This document shows positions 7,729 to 14,624 of a stretch of 16,447 nucleotides of DNA, piece after piece; within the stretch, counting starts at the first letter, position 1; the number at the start of each line of letters is the position of its first letter. Location of the stretch: the NCBI GenBank assembly GCA_031285465.1, contig JAITWD010000025.1, positions 1 through 16,447 on the forward strand, written 5' to 3'. The stretch comes from Lachnospiraceae bacterium. Its GTDB lineage: Bacteria > Bacillota > Clostridia > Lachnospirales > Lachnospiraceae. The notes below the pieces were generated by a model. That model ran no database searches and was not told the origin of the DNA. It saw nothing but the letters and a program-made list of their open reading frames with translations. The position numbers were made by a program, and so were the translations under genes.

Positions 7729-9192
7729 TCAATGTTTTTCTAGTTGTTTGTACATAATTTTCCCCGCCCCATCGACCGGCAATTCTTCTATATAATATAC
7801 CATTATGCCACGTGCATTAATTTTAGTTCTATTGACCAGAGTGGCTTTTATGTCTTCACGAAGCTCCTTTGTGTGTGCGTTCACAAAAATCTCCATCTGG
7901 TCATCACTCCCACAGCAAGCACATTCCACGGTCGGATATTCATCTTTTATTATTGCCTCAATTTCATCCATGCTAAACCGATTGCCGAACATTTTAATTA
8001 TCCGGCTCTTTCGTCCGACAATATAATAAAAACCGTCCGCATCGCGCTTGCCCATATCACCGGTATACAAAACCCCTTCCCGCTCATCACCCTTTGCCAG
8101 ATCGAAACGGTCGCTTGCATAGCCCATGCTGATACTTGGCCCAAAACAAACTATTTCACCGACCGTTTCCGCCGTGGTTATTTCTTTTCCCTCTTCATCA
8201 CATAATGCCATACGACCGCCAGGAATAGACACCCCGATACTTCCTGACTTTATGGTCGCCACCTGATGGGGCAGACAGGCAATCCGTGCAGTAGCCTCGG
8301 TCTGTCCATACATAATATGTAGCCGCCTTCCGGTATTATGGGCAAATTCTGCCATTATTTTTTGTAATGTCTCCGGCAATTTCCCACCCGACTGGGTCAT
8401 ACTTTTTAAACTGGGCAGCTGCATCGTTAATAGACCCAGCTTATAGAGCATCTGATAGGTATATGGTGTTCCCGAGATTGTCGTCGCCCCTTTTTCGATA
8501 AAAAAATCCCAAAACTCGCGCTGGATAATTTTTTTGGATGTGAGCAGCAGAGTTGCCCCAACCAGCAAATGGCTGTTGATGATCGACAAGCCGTAGGTGT
8601 AATTCATGGGTAGAATCGTGATGGGGCGATCGTCAGCCTTAATTTCAAGGCATTGTGCAATCGCTTCGGCATTATGATGTAGATTCCGATAACTAAGCCG
8701 CACATATTTAGCGCTACCCGTTGAACCGGATGTTGTTAATAACAATGCCAAGTCCCTGTGTAGTGGGGTTATTTTCTCCTGACGTGGAGGGTTAGCATCA
8801 GATTTAACGATAAATTTGAGCAATAGGTATTCAAAGACCGGGGCAATCCTTTCAGTCTCTAAAAAGTGACTGTCCCATTCCCTGGGTAGGAAAATATACT
8901 GCGGATGGTACCGTTTTATCAGCTGTTCCAACCCATCCCGATCGATTTCTTCATTTAATAGAAGTTGCACATGATCATTATTCATAAACGCCACATAGCC
9001 GGCAAGCGAACCCAGTGAATGGGTGCAGACATGGAATATCAGGCTCCTTTTGCCTAAGAGTGGGGAGATATTTTTGCATATTTGGTCTAACTCAGCATAG
9101 GTAAGTGAGTATCCGCTTGTGATTGCCGCATATCGTTTTCCGAAGCTATGAATTTCATTAAATAGCTTATTTTCAAATAGTTTATTTTTCAT
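7729..9192 (-). CDS. ANL-superfamily AMP-dependent acyl/aryl ligase of the peptide cluster
   Basis: 487 residues from ATG 9192. Enzymes of this superfamily activate a carboxylate with ATP to an acyl-adenylate and pass it to CoA or to a carrier-protein thiol. Core motifs are visible: A3 (TTSGSTGSAK, residues 153-162), A5 (MYGQTEA), A7 (YTGDMGKRDADGFYYIVGR, with the TGD at 377-379), the A8 hinge (KMFGNRFSMDEIE) and the A10 lysine (PVDGAGK, K478). All key residues are present, so the enzyme looks active. ATG 9192 has an AGG eight bases upstream; the in-frame ATG 9207 has no ribosome site, but both are weak. Substrate is unknown. Because a true acyl carrier protein gene lies two genes upstream, I infer acyl-carrier loading. 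The 166-bp gap to the protease gene shows no clear terminator. Last gene of the cluster before the uvrB promoter. Confidence 0.9.
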   Translation of the reverse strand: MKNKLFENKLFNEIHSFGKRYAAITSGYSLTYAELDQICKNISPLLGKRSLIFHVCTHSLGSLAGYVAFMNNDHVQLLLNEEIDRDGLEQLIKRYHPQYIFLPREWDSHFLETERIAPVFEYLLLKFIVKSDANPPRQEKITPLHRDLALLLTTSGSTGSAKYVRLSYRNLHHNAEAIAQCLEIKADDRPITILPMNYTYGLSIINSHLLVGATLLLTSKKIIQREFWDFFIEKGATTISGTPYTYQMLYKLGLLTMQLPSLKSMTQSGGKLPETLQKIMAEFAHNTGRRLHIMYGQTEATARIACLPHQVATIKSGSIGVSIPGGRMALCDEEGKEITTAETVGEIVCFGPSISMGYASDRFDLAKGDEREGVLYTGDMGKRDADGFYYIVGRKSRIIKMFGNRFSMDEIEAIIKDEYPTVECACCGSDDQMEIFVNAHTKELREDIKATLVNRTKINARGIMVYYIEELPVDGAGKIMYKQLEKH

Positions 9193-9358
9193 TGGATCGC
9201 CTGCCATTGAAAGGATTTTTTTTACCTTAAAACTTATTTTTGCTTTTAAAATGCATTTTTTCTGTCATTCAAATGCAAATCGTGCATACTTTCCGTCATT
9301 TATTGTTTTTCATCCTTCATGTCTAACATCAATCCGTCGTGCGATAATGGTTATACCC

Positions 9359-10735
9359 CTATGTGAACTTATCGATAATTTGTCGATAAATATCGCTTGA
9401 TGACGAGAATGGTTCTGACAATTCAAGAATCAGGTCGGCTTCTTCCCAACCCCTTCGTGGTCCATCAATCCCGCAGATAATAATATCGGTATCATACCGC
9501 TCAGAAACATTATGAACGACTGCCTGGCGATTGCTCGCATCATCCACATATTCAAAACCATATAGATATGCGCGTTTAAATTCACCGATAACTTTAACCG
9601 AATATTCATCTTGAATAAGTCGCTGCTTTATTTCTAATAGTAGTACGATCAGTTTATCCCGTTCACCATAAATATAGATAAGTGGCATGGCAATAACCCT
9701 ATTTTTTTGGCATTCTCCTGCAAACTTCTCTATATAGTAGTTCTCCTGCCAAATCCGATCGTAAATAGTGTTGAAGCGGCTGATAATATCGCTATGGTTG
9801 CCCGTTAATCTGAAGCAACAGAAAATTCCTACGATATACTGCTTGATATTTTCCAGTTTGTCCATCCATAGTTCCAGGCGGTCAGCAGCATCGCTCAGAA
9901 TAACCAGGTTGATATTTTCTTTAATATTAACAATATCAGCAAGGTTGTTTTGCCTGTATATACAGCTTACGACAAAATAAAAACGGTCGATCATTTCATC
10001 GCCCGCAAGGTCCACTACCACTGCCCGGTCAATGCAATCGGGCATGTTGTAGGTTCGAAAAGAATTTTTCTGTGCCAGTATCTTCCATAGGTCGTTTTGG
10101 TTAACTCTACCGTTATTCTTGATCATAATATTATGGACCATTGCTGTTATATATGGTGTAGCATAGCTGTTTCCCGCCGGGCTGGTCAGCACCTTATTGC
10201 AAAAATTTGTTACCTCATGCTTATCCGGTGCTACTATAAAACATTCAAACCGTCCCTCCACCACATGATAGTCCTCAGCGCTAAACATCGGGGCGCCCTG
10301 AACCCCCACAACGCACTCCATACTGGCAGGGATTGTATAAATATTTTGATTATTATAGGCAGCCACGATCACACAACCGCTACGACAGAGTTCAGCTACA
10401 ATCGGACGAAGCTGGTCAAAATCCAGCCATTGTGTTGAACCAATGCTCAAATTGATGAGACCAACCTGGTGATCCAGGCACCATCTTAATGCTGCGATCA
10501 ATTGTTCCTTCTTCCCCAGCCCTTCTAAATCTATAACCTTGATACTGGTAAAAAGCGCCTCGGGAGCATATTTTGAGATAATTGCAGCGCACCACGTTCC
10601 ATGACTGCACCACAATTCATTTTTGTTCTTACGGTTAGCGATCATGGATTCCTGGTCAATTTCGATGTCGTGTATCAATGGTTTGATCTTAAAATACCCA
10701 GCATTAACTCCATCATCGATTATTACGACCTCCAT
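9359..10735 (-). CDS. Cytosolic subtilisin-like (S8) protease fused to a TIGR04066-like C-terminal domain
   Basis: 458 residues. The N-terminal part is an S8 serine protease with the triad Asp7 (VVIIDDGVN), His45 (SHGTWCAAII) and Ser190 (GNSYATPYITAMV), plus the oxyanion Asn128 (VAAYNNQN). There is no signal peptide or propeptide, so it should act in the cytosol; leader removal from the modified precursor is the likely task (inference). Residues about 346-440 (PLIYIYGERDKLIVLLLEIK, then VKVIGEFKRAYLYGFEYV, then DTDIIICGIDGPRRG) line up by eye with the C-terminal half of the TIGR04066-type protein of this cluster (PIIAITGLFTGLNTERFLYD, then IKAIGITTGKYDSFLDIY, then PEYIILNISDGVMR). The start ATG 10735 lies 8 bases after the acyl carrier gene, with AGGG six bases before it, so the two are probably cotranscribed. 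Confidence 0.88.
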   Translation of the reverse strand: MEVVIIDDGVNAGYFKIKPLIHDIEIDQESMIANRKNKNELWCSHGTWCAAIISKYAPEALFTSIKVIDLEGLGKKEQLIAALRWCLDHQVGLINLSIGSTQWLDFDQLRPIVAELCRSGCVIVAAYNNQNIYTIPASMECVVGVQGAPMFSAEDYHVVEGRFECFIVAPDKHEVTNFCNKVLTSPAGNSYATPYITAMVHNIMIKNNGRVNQNDLWKILAQKNSFRTYNMPDCIDRAVVVDLAGDEMIDRFYFVVSCIYRQNNLADIVNIKENINLVILSDAADRLELWMDKLENIKQYIVGIFCCFRLTGNHSDIISRFNTIYDRIWQENYYIEKFAGECQKNRVIAMPLIYIYGERDKLIVLLLEIKQRLIQDEYSVKVIGEFKRAYLYGFEYVDDASNRQAVVHNVSERYDTDIIICGIDGPRRGWEEADLILELSEPFSSSSDIYRQIIDKFT

Positions 10736-10743
10736 ATTGATCC

Positions 10744-11040
10744 CTATATCCTTTTCCTAATGACCAGTTTTTGGACAAATTCCGCCAAAATATTAATGGT
10801 ATCAAAATTTTGGACCAGTAACATTTCTCCCTCGAAATCTACCTTAAACCGTTGCTCGATCTCAAAGATCAATTCCATAATACTGATCGAATCAAAGCCC
10901 AGATCATCCACGATCCGCTCATCGCCGGTTTTTATTAAACTCTCACAGCCCGAATCAATGCTGTGGATTATTTCTATGATTATTTTTGCGGTTGTTTCGT
11001 TGTTTATCTCGATGTTTGTTTCGTAATTATTCTCATTCAT
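10744..11040 (-). CDS. Acyl carrier protein with intact phosphopantetheine site
   Basis: 98 residues from ATG 11040. Carrier proteins tether acyl or aminoacyl groups on a phosphopantetheine arm. The motif DDLGFDSISIMELIFEIEQRF is canonical, with Ser51 as attachment site, followed by a typical helix III (NFDTINILAEFVQ). The N-terminal stretch of about 15 residues is Asn/Glu-rich and probably disordered. The frame stays open upstream to GTG 11121, but that extension covers a diverged copy of the intergenic repeat and its encoded segment does not look like a carrier domain, so the internal ATG is chosen. A GGAAAGG lies 13 bases upstream. It lies between the lipoprotein and protease genes, and the ligase at 7729-9192 is the natural loading partner. 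Confidence 0.88.
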   Translation of the reverse strand: MNENNYETNIEINNETTAKIIIEIIHSIDSGCESLIKTGDERIVDDLGFDSISIMELIFEIEQRFKVDFEGEMLLVQNFDTINILAEFVQKLVIRKRI

Positions 11041-11121
11041 CTTAATAGCCATACCTTTCCAATACCTGCATACTTTGGGGCTCAGGCACAAAGTTGCGTA
11101 TGAGCGGTTTATTGCTCCCAC

Positions 11122-11158
11122 TAATTTTTATGCATTTCGAAAGTTATCCTTGCGCAAC
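11122..11158 (-). repeat. Double-hairpin intergenic repeat, diverged partial copy
   Basis: Aligns with the first 38 bases of the copy at 13289: TAAT, then ATGCATTTCG, AAGTT and CTTGCG blocks, with scattered substitutions. The GGGAG ribosome site of the full copies is replaced by an A/T run here, and the hairpin arms have lost perfect pairing. It lies between the lipoprotein gene and the acyl carrier gene. Confidence 0.55.
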
Positions 11159-11167
11159 TACTCGCTT

Positions 11168-12487
11168 TTATTCCTGCTCCTGCAAGTAGATGGTCACCCG
11201 ATTGTTGATGCTATCTGCGACCTGTTGCGCTGTCCGATCATCACCTTGATTTTCATTAGAATTTTCATTAAGATAATAACCGCACTCCTCCACTATTATG
11301 TCGATTATTGCCTGATCATAACGGATCTCCGCTCTAAAATCGCTTTCTAGCAACGTGGTGAATTCTTCTGCTGTCTGAGCCGTGATAGCATATATCTCAT
11401 CGTGGTAATCTCCAAGTTCCAGACGATCTTCCACAAAACTTTCATTATTAACCGGTCCCTCATGTTGCGCATTAGTCAATAATTTTTGTAAGGCGGTCCG
11501 GGACATGGTGATACCGGCCATTTGATCGGCATAGTCACTTTGATAATCCGCTTCCAGAAAAAGACTGATAAAGTCCCATGCCGCCTGCGAATGCTTTGTT
11601 TGGCTGGATACGGCAAATATATTGGTGGGCACCGCATGCATCAAATTGCCTTCACCATCGGGATAACCGGTGCAGATTAATTCTCCCCCAAAAAAGTTGC
11701 TGTACTTTTGATACATATATACATCGGTCATGTGGACTGGAAAAAAAATCGGTTCCCCATTTTCCTTTTTGTCCAGAATAATATTGGGGTCGATTATCGG
11801 CGGACAGTTCTTCACCATCTCTAACAGTTCAAAAAACTGCTGGTTACTAAAATTGCAGGCGGCACTTTCCCAATCAATAAATTGGTCAAAGTAAAAGAGG
11901 GTCAGATAGAGCAATAGTTCATCCTGTCCGGCTGTCACCAAAAGAGGATAAGCACTTGTCGACTGAATTTCATTCATTCGCTCAAAGGTGAGTGCTTCCG
12001 GTAAAAACCGTTTTTCGGTCACCAGCATTCGAAGGGCAAATTCGGAGGTTATGCCATATAGACGATCCTCAACCTTTATTGATTCGAGGACATTTTCATA
12101 AATATCCGCACGATCGATCGCTTGATCCTGCTCATAATAAGAACTTAGATCCAGGAAAATATCCTTGTCCACATATTTGCAGTAATCCACCCCGGATACG
12201 ATCATAATATCGGGGGGCGACCCGGAAATGATGCGCAGATTTCTTTGTTCAACCGCCTCTGGATATTCATACTGCACATAATCTTCAATTGTAATATAAT
12301 AGTCTTTATTAGTCTTATTATAGTTTACTACCTGCTCACGTATTTTGGGATCAAGCATAATGCCCGACAGGATTAATTCGGTCCGTGGTTCAGCATTTAC
12401 GGTGACCTCCCCGGGGGCTCCGGTACAAGCGGTCAATAATAATACTGCTGTGATTATGGCGGCCATTATCTTTCTTTGCATTTTCAT
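11168..12487 (-). CDS. Lipoprotein of the extracellular solute-binding (family 1) type
   Basis: 439 residues. The N-terminus MKMQRKIMAAIITAVLLLTAC is a lipoprotein signal with lipobox LTAC, so Cys21 would be lipidated and the protein anchored outside the membrane. The rest resembles family 1 ABC substrate-binding proteins: VNYNKTNKDYYITIEDY near the start, SGSPPDIMIVSG, LDLSSYYEQD, the LMHAVPTNIFAVSSQTKHSQAAWDFISLFLE segment and a C-terminal helical part. No permease or ATPase gene of an importer is next to it, so it is an orphan binding protein inside the peptide cluster; capture of a precursor or signal, self-protection, or display are all possible (inference). The ribosome site is weak (GGA ten bases upstream). 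It follows the precursor gene by 149 bp. Confidence 0.87.
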   Translation of the reverse strand: MKMQRKIMAAIITAVLLLTACTGAPGEVTVNAEPRTELILSGIMLDPKIREQVVNYNKTNKDYYITIEDYVQYEYPEAVEQRNLRIISGSPPDIMIVSGVDYCKYVDKDIFLDLSSYYEQDQAIDRADIYENVLESIKVEDRLYGITSEFALRMLVTEKRFLPEALTFERMNEIQSTSAYPLLVTAGQDELLLYLTLFYFDQFIDWESAACNFSNQQFFELLEMVKNCPPIIDPNIILDKKENGEPIFFPVHMTDVYMYQKYSNFFGGELICTGYPDGEGNLMHAVPTNIFAVSSQTKHSQAAWDFISLFLEADYQSDYADQMAGITMSRTALQKLLTNAQHEGPVNNESFVEDRLELGDYHDEIYAITAQTAEEFTTLLESDFRAEIRYDQAIIDIIVEECGYYLNENSNENQGDDRTAQQVADSINNRVTIYLQEQE

Positions 12488-12636
12488 TCTTTGTATTTCC
12501 GTTCTTTTCGTTTTTAATGGTTACAAAGCTCATTAAATTATTTTATGTTTGACTGACTATCGTTATTAATTGTTTCTCGATAGGTTTACGTTAATTATTG
12601 CGTCGATCTATTATATTGATGATTGGTATAGCGTTC

Positions 12637-12804
12637 TTACTTATGATAATTGTTAGCCGTATGCTTTAGCACACCATCAAAGGCTAACATAAAACCGCTG
12701 CTGAACAGACAGTTGGTATAGGCATTCATATCACAATTACAGACCGAATGTATTCTATACGCTTCTATTGAGTTTTGGGTCTTTCGTTTGACTATTTTTT
12801 TCAT
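12637..12804 (-). CDS. Precursor peptide (RiPP/bacteriocin-type) of the radical SAM cluster
   Basis: A 55-residue peptide below usual gene-calling limits. It starts MKKIVKRKTQNSIEAYRIHS, a basic leader-like segment, and continues with the cysteine block VCNCDMNAYTNC (Cys22, Cys24, Cys32), a hydrophobic stretch LFSSGFMLAFDGVL and a tail KHTANNYHK. A short Lys-rich leader with a SIEAY-type element followed by CxC fits the small Cys-containing substrates of CcpM-type maturases. It sits between the carrier-related gene and the lipoprotein gene. ATG 12804 is chosen because the flanking DNA aligns with the start of the carrier-related gene. In-frame ATG 12816 would add MGIN and lies 13 bases after AAAGGAG (12830-12836). 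The sequence does not show which residues are modified or where the leader is cut. Confidence 0.75.
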   Translation of the reverse strand: MKKIVKRKTQNSIEAYRIHSVCNCDMNAYTNCLFSSGFMLAFDGVLKHTANNYHK

Positions 12805-12831
12805 GTTTATACCCATGCATATCGCATGGCT
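12804..12831 (-). repeat. Intergenic repeat, diverged partial copy at the precursor start
   Basis: CAT-GTTTAT-CCCATGCATATCGCATG aligns with CATCTTAATCTCCCATGCATTTCGCAAG at 13284-13311, about 22 of 28 positions. The GGGAG ribosome site of the full copies has become GGGTA here, and an independent AAAGGAG stands just upstream. Confidence 0.5.
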
Positions 12832-12938
12832 CCTTTACTTTTATTTTCTTTAAACCTTTCTCCTTTATAATAATTTAATGAGCTCCTTGGGTGTAGTTTG
12901 TTTGCCGTTTGGACCGTATCTTTTGCGTTACTAAATAA

Positions 12939-13286
12939 TTAGTCGGGTTGTAATTTGCCGGTCACTATTTGGCAAATATTTTCGATGCTATTGAAGGGAT
13001 ATTCCCGAATATCCTCTGCAGTTATGGTAATGGCAAATTCATTCTGTACCTCAAAAAAAAGATAAATAAGATCACGCGCAGTCAGGCGATATTTGCTCCC
13101 ACTAAGTCGTTCGGCTGTTCCATAGGTTGCTATCACCTTCGGGTAAACATTAAAATGCTTGATCAAAAGATCGCTCAAACGATCGATTATTTGGGCTTCA
13201 AGCAACTGGCCGGCATCGTTTTTTTCCAATTCTTTATTAATTATGCATTCTGATATATTGGTCGCGGCTTTTTCTATTTTTTGCAT
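12939..13286 (-). CDS. Peptide maturation system acyl-carrier-related protein (TIGR04069-like), no phosphopantetheine serine
   Basis: 115 residues from ATG 13286. Residues about 30-110 have the four-helix pattern of a carrier protein: IIDRLSDLLIKHFNV, the loop, LTARDLIYLFFEVQNEFAITI, EDIREYPFNSIENICQIVTG. At the place of the DSL motif it reads LTARDL (68-73), so there is no serine to carry phosphopantetheine. This is typical of the carrier-related proteins found with CcpM-type maturases, and it probably works as a docking or scaffold protein. The start has GGGAG with a 6-base spacer, supplied by the intergenic repeat. The frame is open up to 13310, but that part is the repeat itself. The first twelve residues (MQKIEKAATNIS) resemble the start of the precursor (MKKIVKRKTQNS). 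Confidence 0.85.
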   Translation of the reverse strand: MQKIEKAATNISECIINKELEKNDAGQLLEAQIIDRLSDLLIKHFNVYPKVIATYGTAERLSGSKYRLTARDLIYLFFEVQNEFAITITAEDIREYPFNSIENICQIVTGKLQPD

Positions 13287-13288
13287 CT

Positions 13289-13368
13289 TAATCTCCCATG
13301 CATTTCGCAAGTTTTACTTGCGAAACTGCTTGAATAAAAATTTGAAAAATCTATGATTTTTCAAACTA
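13289..13368 (-). repeat. Double-hairpin intergenic repeat, copy A
   Basis: 80 bp, identical at 78 positions to 14545-14624. Read on the minus strand it gives an AT-rich perfect hairpin (TTTGAAAAATC/GATTTTTCAAA, 3-base loop) followed by TTTTTATT, then a second perfect hairpin (TTTCGCAAG/CTTGCGAAA, 5-base loop), then ATGCATGGGAGATTA. The GGGAG is the ribosome site of the carrier-related gene. The first hairpin with its T-run looks like a weak terminator or attenuator. Confidence 0.8.
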
Positions 13369-13383
13369 ATCTCCCATGCATTT
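13367..13383 (-). repeat. Second copy of the 17-base repeat end (direct repeat)
   Basis: TAATCTCCCATGCATTT occurs at 13289-13305 and again, identically, at 13367-13383, so the double-hairpin unit here is flanked by direct repeats 78 bases apart. It could be the remnant of a tandem second unit, or a duplication made on insertion. Confidence 0.65.
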
Positions 13384-13399
13384 ACATTTTAAATCAGTC

Positions 13400-14542
13400 T
13401 TATTTTATCATTTCAAAATAGAATTTACTGGGCTGATCGATCGTGATCGCTTCATTTTCGCCAATCAGTTGATAGTTATTGCCCCTTTCCAAGTAGCACT
13501 TTTGAAGTGTACCTTGGTTTGCGGTAGCGATAATATCCACCAATTCATTAGCGATGATACACCCCATTAGGTCGGTATTTAGATGGTATTCGAAGAATCG
13601 TCTCATCTCTTCCATGAAGTGATGGTTGTACTGCATATGATCGGTTATCAGCAGGGCACCATCAATCGCCAATGCCTGTGAAAATAAATAGGGCATAAAA
13701 CCATTATTATTGTGAATGGATTCATTGTACCGCATCACACCATCGCTGATATTCAGGATTATATATTCCGGTTGAGCACACTGGATTATTTCGCTGACAA
13801 AATCCTTTATTGCCTCCGTTTTATTATGAAAGCGCTCCGGTGATAATTCTATTTCTGCCGGAATAGCGTAAATATCAAGAAAGCTATCATATTTTCCGGT
13901 TGTAATGCCAATCGCTTTTATGCCCTCTTTTTTTAGTGTGCTTACAAAATCATAAAGAAACCGCTCCGTGTTAAGTCCGGTAAATAATCCGGTAATGGCG
14001 ATGATCGGGCAGTTATTGGTACTATTTATGCCAGCTTTCATGCAAGCGTTTATACCGGAACTATTCATGCCCACCTGAGTTATAGCGCTTCCGCACTTTG
14101 CGCCATCTTCTTTAAGGGATATCTTATCGGCAGCGTCACTATAACGGTTGGGATGATAGTGAAATTCGGTTTTGTGTACGGCCGCTAAATCCTTCATTAT
14201 CTGACCATCATTGGATTTAAGGGGAATATAGCATTGAACCTCCTTACTATCCCTAAGTGCTTCCTTCATACATTCGATGATCGGGCCCTCCAGTCGGTCG
14301 CTATAGTTGTGCTCCCAGATAATGACCACCTCACATCGCTTAAGCGCATCAGTAAACCGCTCACTAACCGTAATATTCATTTGTGCTTCATTACAGATAA
14401 AACCGGCATCTTTGCCGTTCAGACCACTCGATGGCGGTGCAACAACTGCGGTCGGTTCATATTGACAGGACCAGCTATTAAGATACTTAACCATACCGTA
14501 AGCCCGCTCACTATATGGATAAATAAGACATTTTTGCTTCAT
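13400..14542 (-). CDS. Peptide maturation system protein, TIGR04066-like
   Basis: 380 residues. It resembles the TIGR04066 family, proteins of unknown activity found only beside radical SAM peptide maturases in clostridia. The N-terminus MKQKCLIYPYSERAYGMVKY, the GLNGKDAG loop (40-47) and VVIIWEHNY are in keeping with that family. The C-terminal half starts at PIIAITGLFTGLNTERF (179-195); GLFTGLNT (185-192) has the spacing of a P-loop (GxxxxGKT) but with Leu and Asn in place of Gly and Lys, so nucleotide binding is doubtful. Next come IKAIGITTGKYDS and PEYIILNISDGVM. No signal peptide, so cytosolic. ATG 14542 has GGGAG six bases upstream, within the intergenic repeat. It follows the radical SAM gene and precedes the carrier-related gene. 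The family call is from memory of the sequence pattern, not a search. Confidence 0.82.
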   Translation of the reverse strand: MKQKCLIYPYSERAYGMVKYLNSWSCQYEPTAVVAPPSSGLNGKDAGFICNEAQMNITVSERFTDALKRCEVVIIWEHNYSDRLEGPIIECMKEALRDSKEVQCYIPLKSNDGQIMKDLAAVHKTEFHYHPNRYSDAADKISLKEDGAKCGSAITQVGMNSSGINACMKAGINSTNNCPIIAITGLFTGLNTERFLYDFVSTLKKEGIKAIGITTGKYDSFLDIYAIPAEIELSPERFHNKTEAIKDFVSEIIQCAQPEYIILNISDGVMRYNESIHNNNGFMPYLFSQALAIDGALLITDHMQYNHHFMEEMRRFFEYHLNTDLMGCIIANELVDIIATANQGTLQKCYLERGNNYQLIGENEAITIDQPSKFYFEMIK

Positions 14543-14544
14543 TT

Positions 14545-14624
14545 TAATCTCCCATGCATTTCGTAAGTTCTACTTGCGAAACTGCTTGAATAAAAATTTG
14601 AAAAATCTATGATTTTTCAAACTA
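14545..14624 (-). repeat. Double-hairpin intergenic repeat, copy B
   Basis: Same 80-bp unit as copy A with two substitutions; one of them (C to T at 14563) puts a C-A mismatch in the second hairpin of the minus-strand RNA. Its GGGAG serves the TIGR04066-type gene. Its far end overlaps the TAG stop codon of the radical SAM gene (14622-14624), so the repeat reaches into the coding end. The flanking direct repeat seen at copy A is absent here. Confidence 0.8.

Larger units (their letters stand above)
12527..12884. repeat. 14-bp perfect inverted repeat enclosing the precursor gene
   Basis: AGCTCATTAAATTA at 12527-12540 is the exact reverse complement of TAATTTAATGAGCT at 12871-12884. The arms are 330 bp apart and contain the precursor gene and both its flanks. 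This could allow inversion, mark a past cassette insertion, or form a long-range RNA stem. Confidence 0.6.

Noticed and set aside
9193..9358. A 13-codon frame (MHDLHLNDRKNAF) and a TGCATTT/AAATGCA inverted repeat between the protease and ligase genes
   Set aside because: Too short, no cysteines, no clear ribosome site; the AT-rich repeat has no following U-tract suited to a terminator.
11041..11121. N-terminal extension of the acyl carrier protein from GTG 11121
   Set aside because: The added segment does not resemble a carrier domain and comes from the diverged repeat region.
13287..13310. N-terminal extension (MRNAWEIK) of the carrier-related protein
   Set aside because: These codons are the end of the intergenic repeat including the ribosome site; the internal ATG 13286 has ideal GGGAG spacing.
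13289..14624. CRISPR array or known riboswitch for the repeated intergenic sequence
   Set aside because: Copies are separated by whole genes, not by uniform spacers, and the sequence shows no conserved core of a riboswitch class that I recognise.
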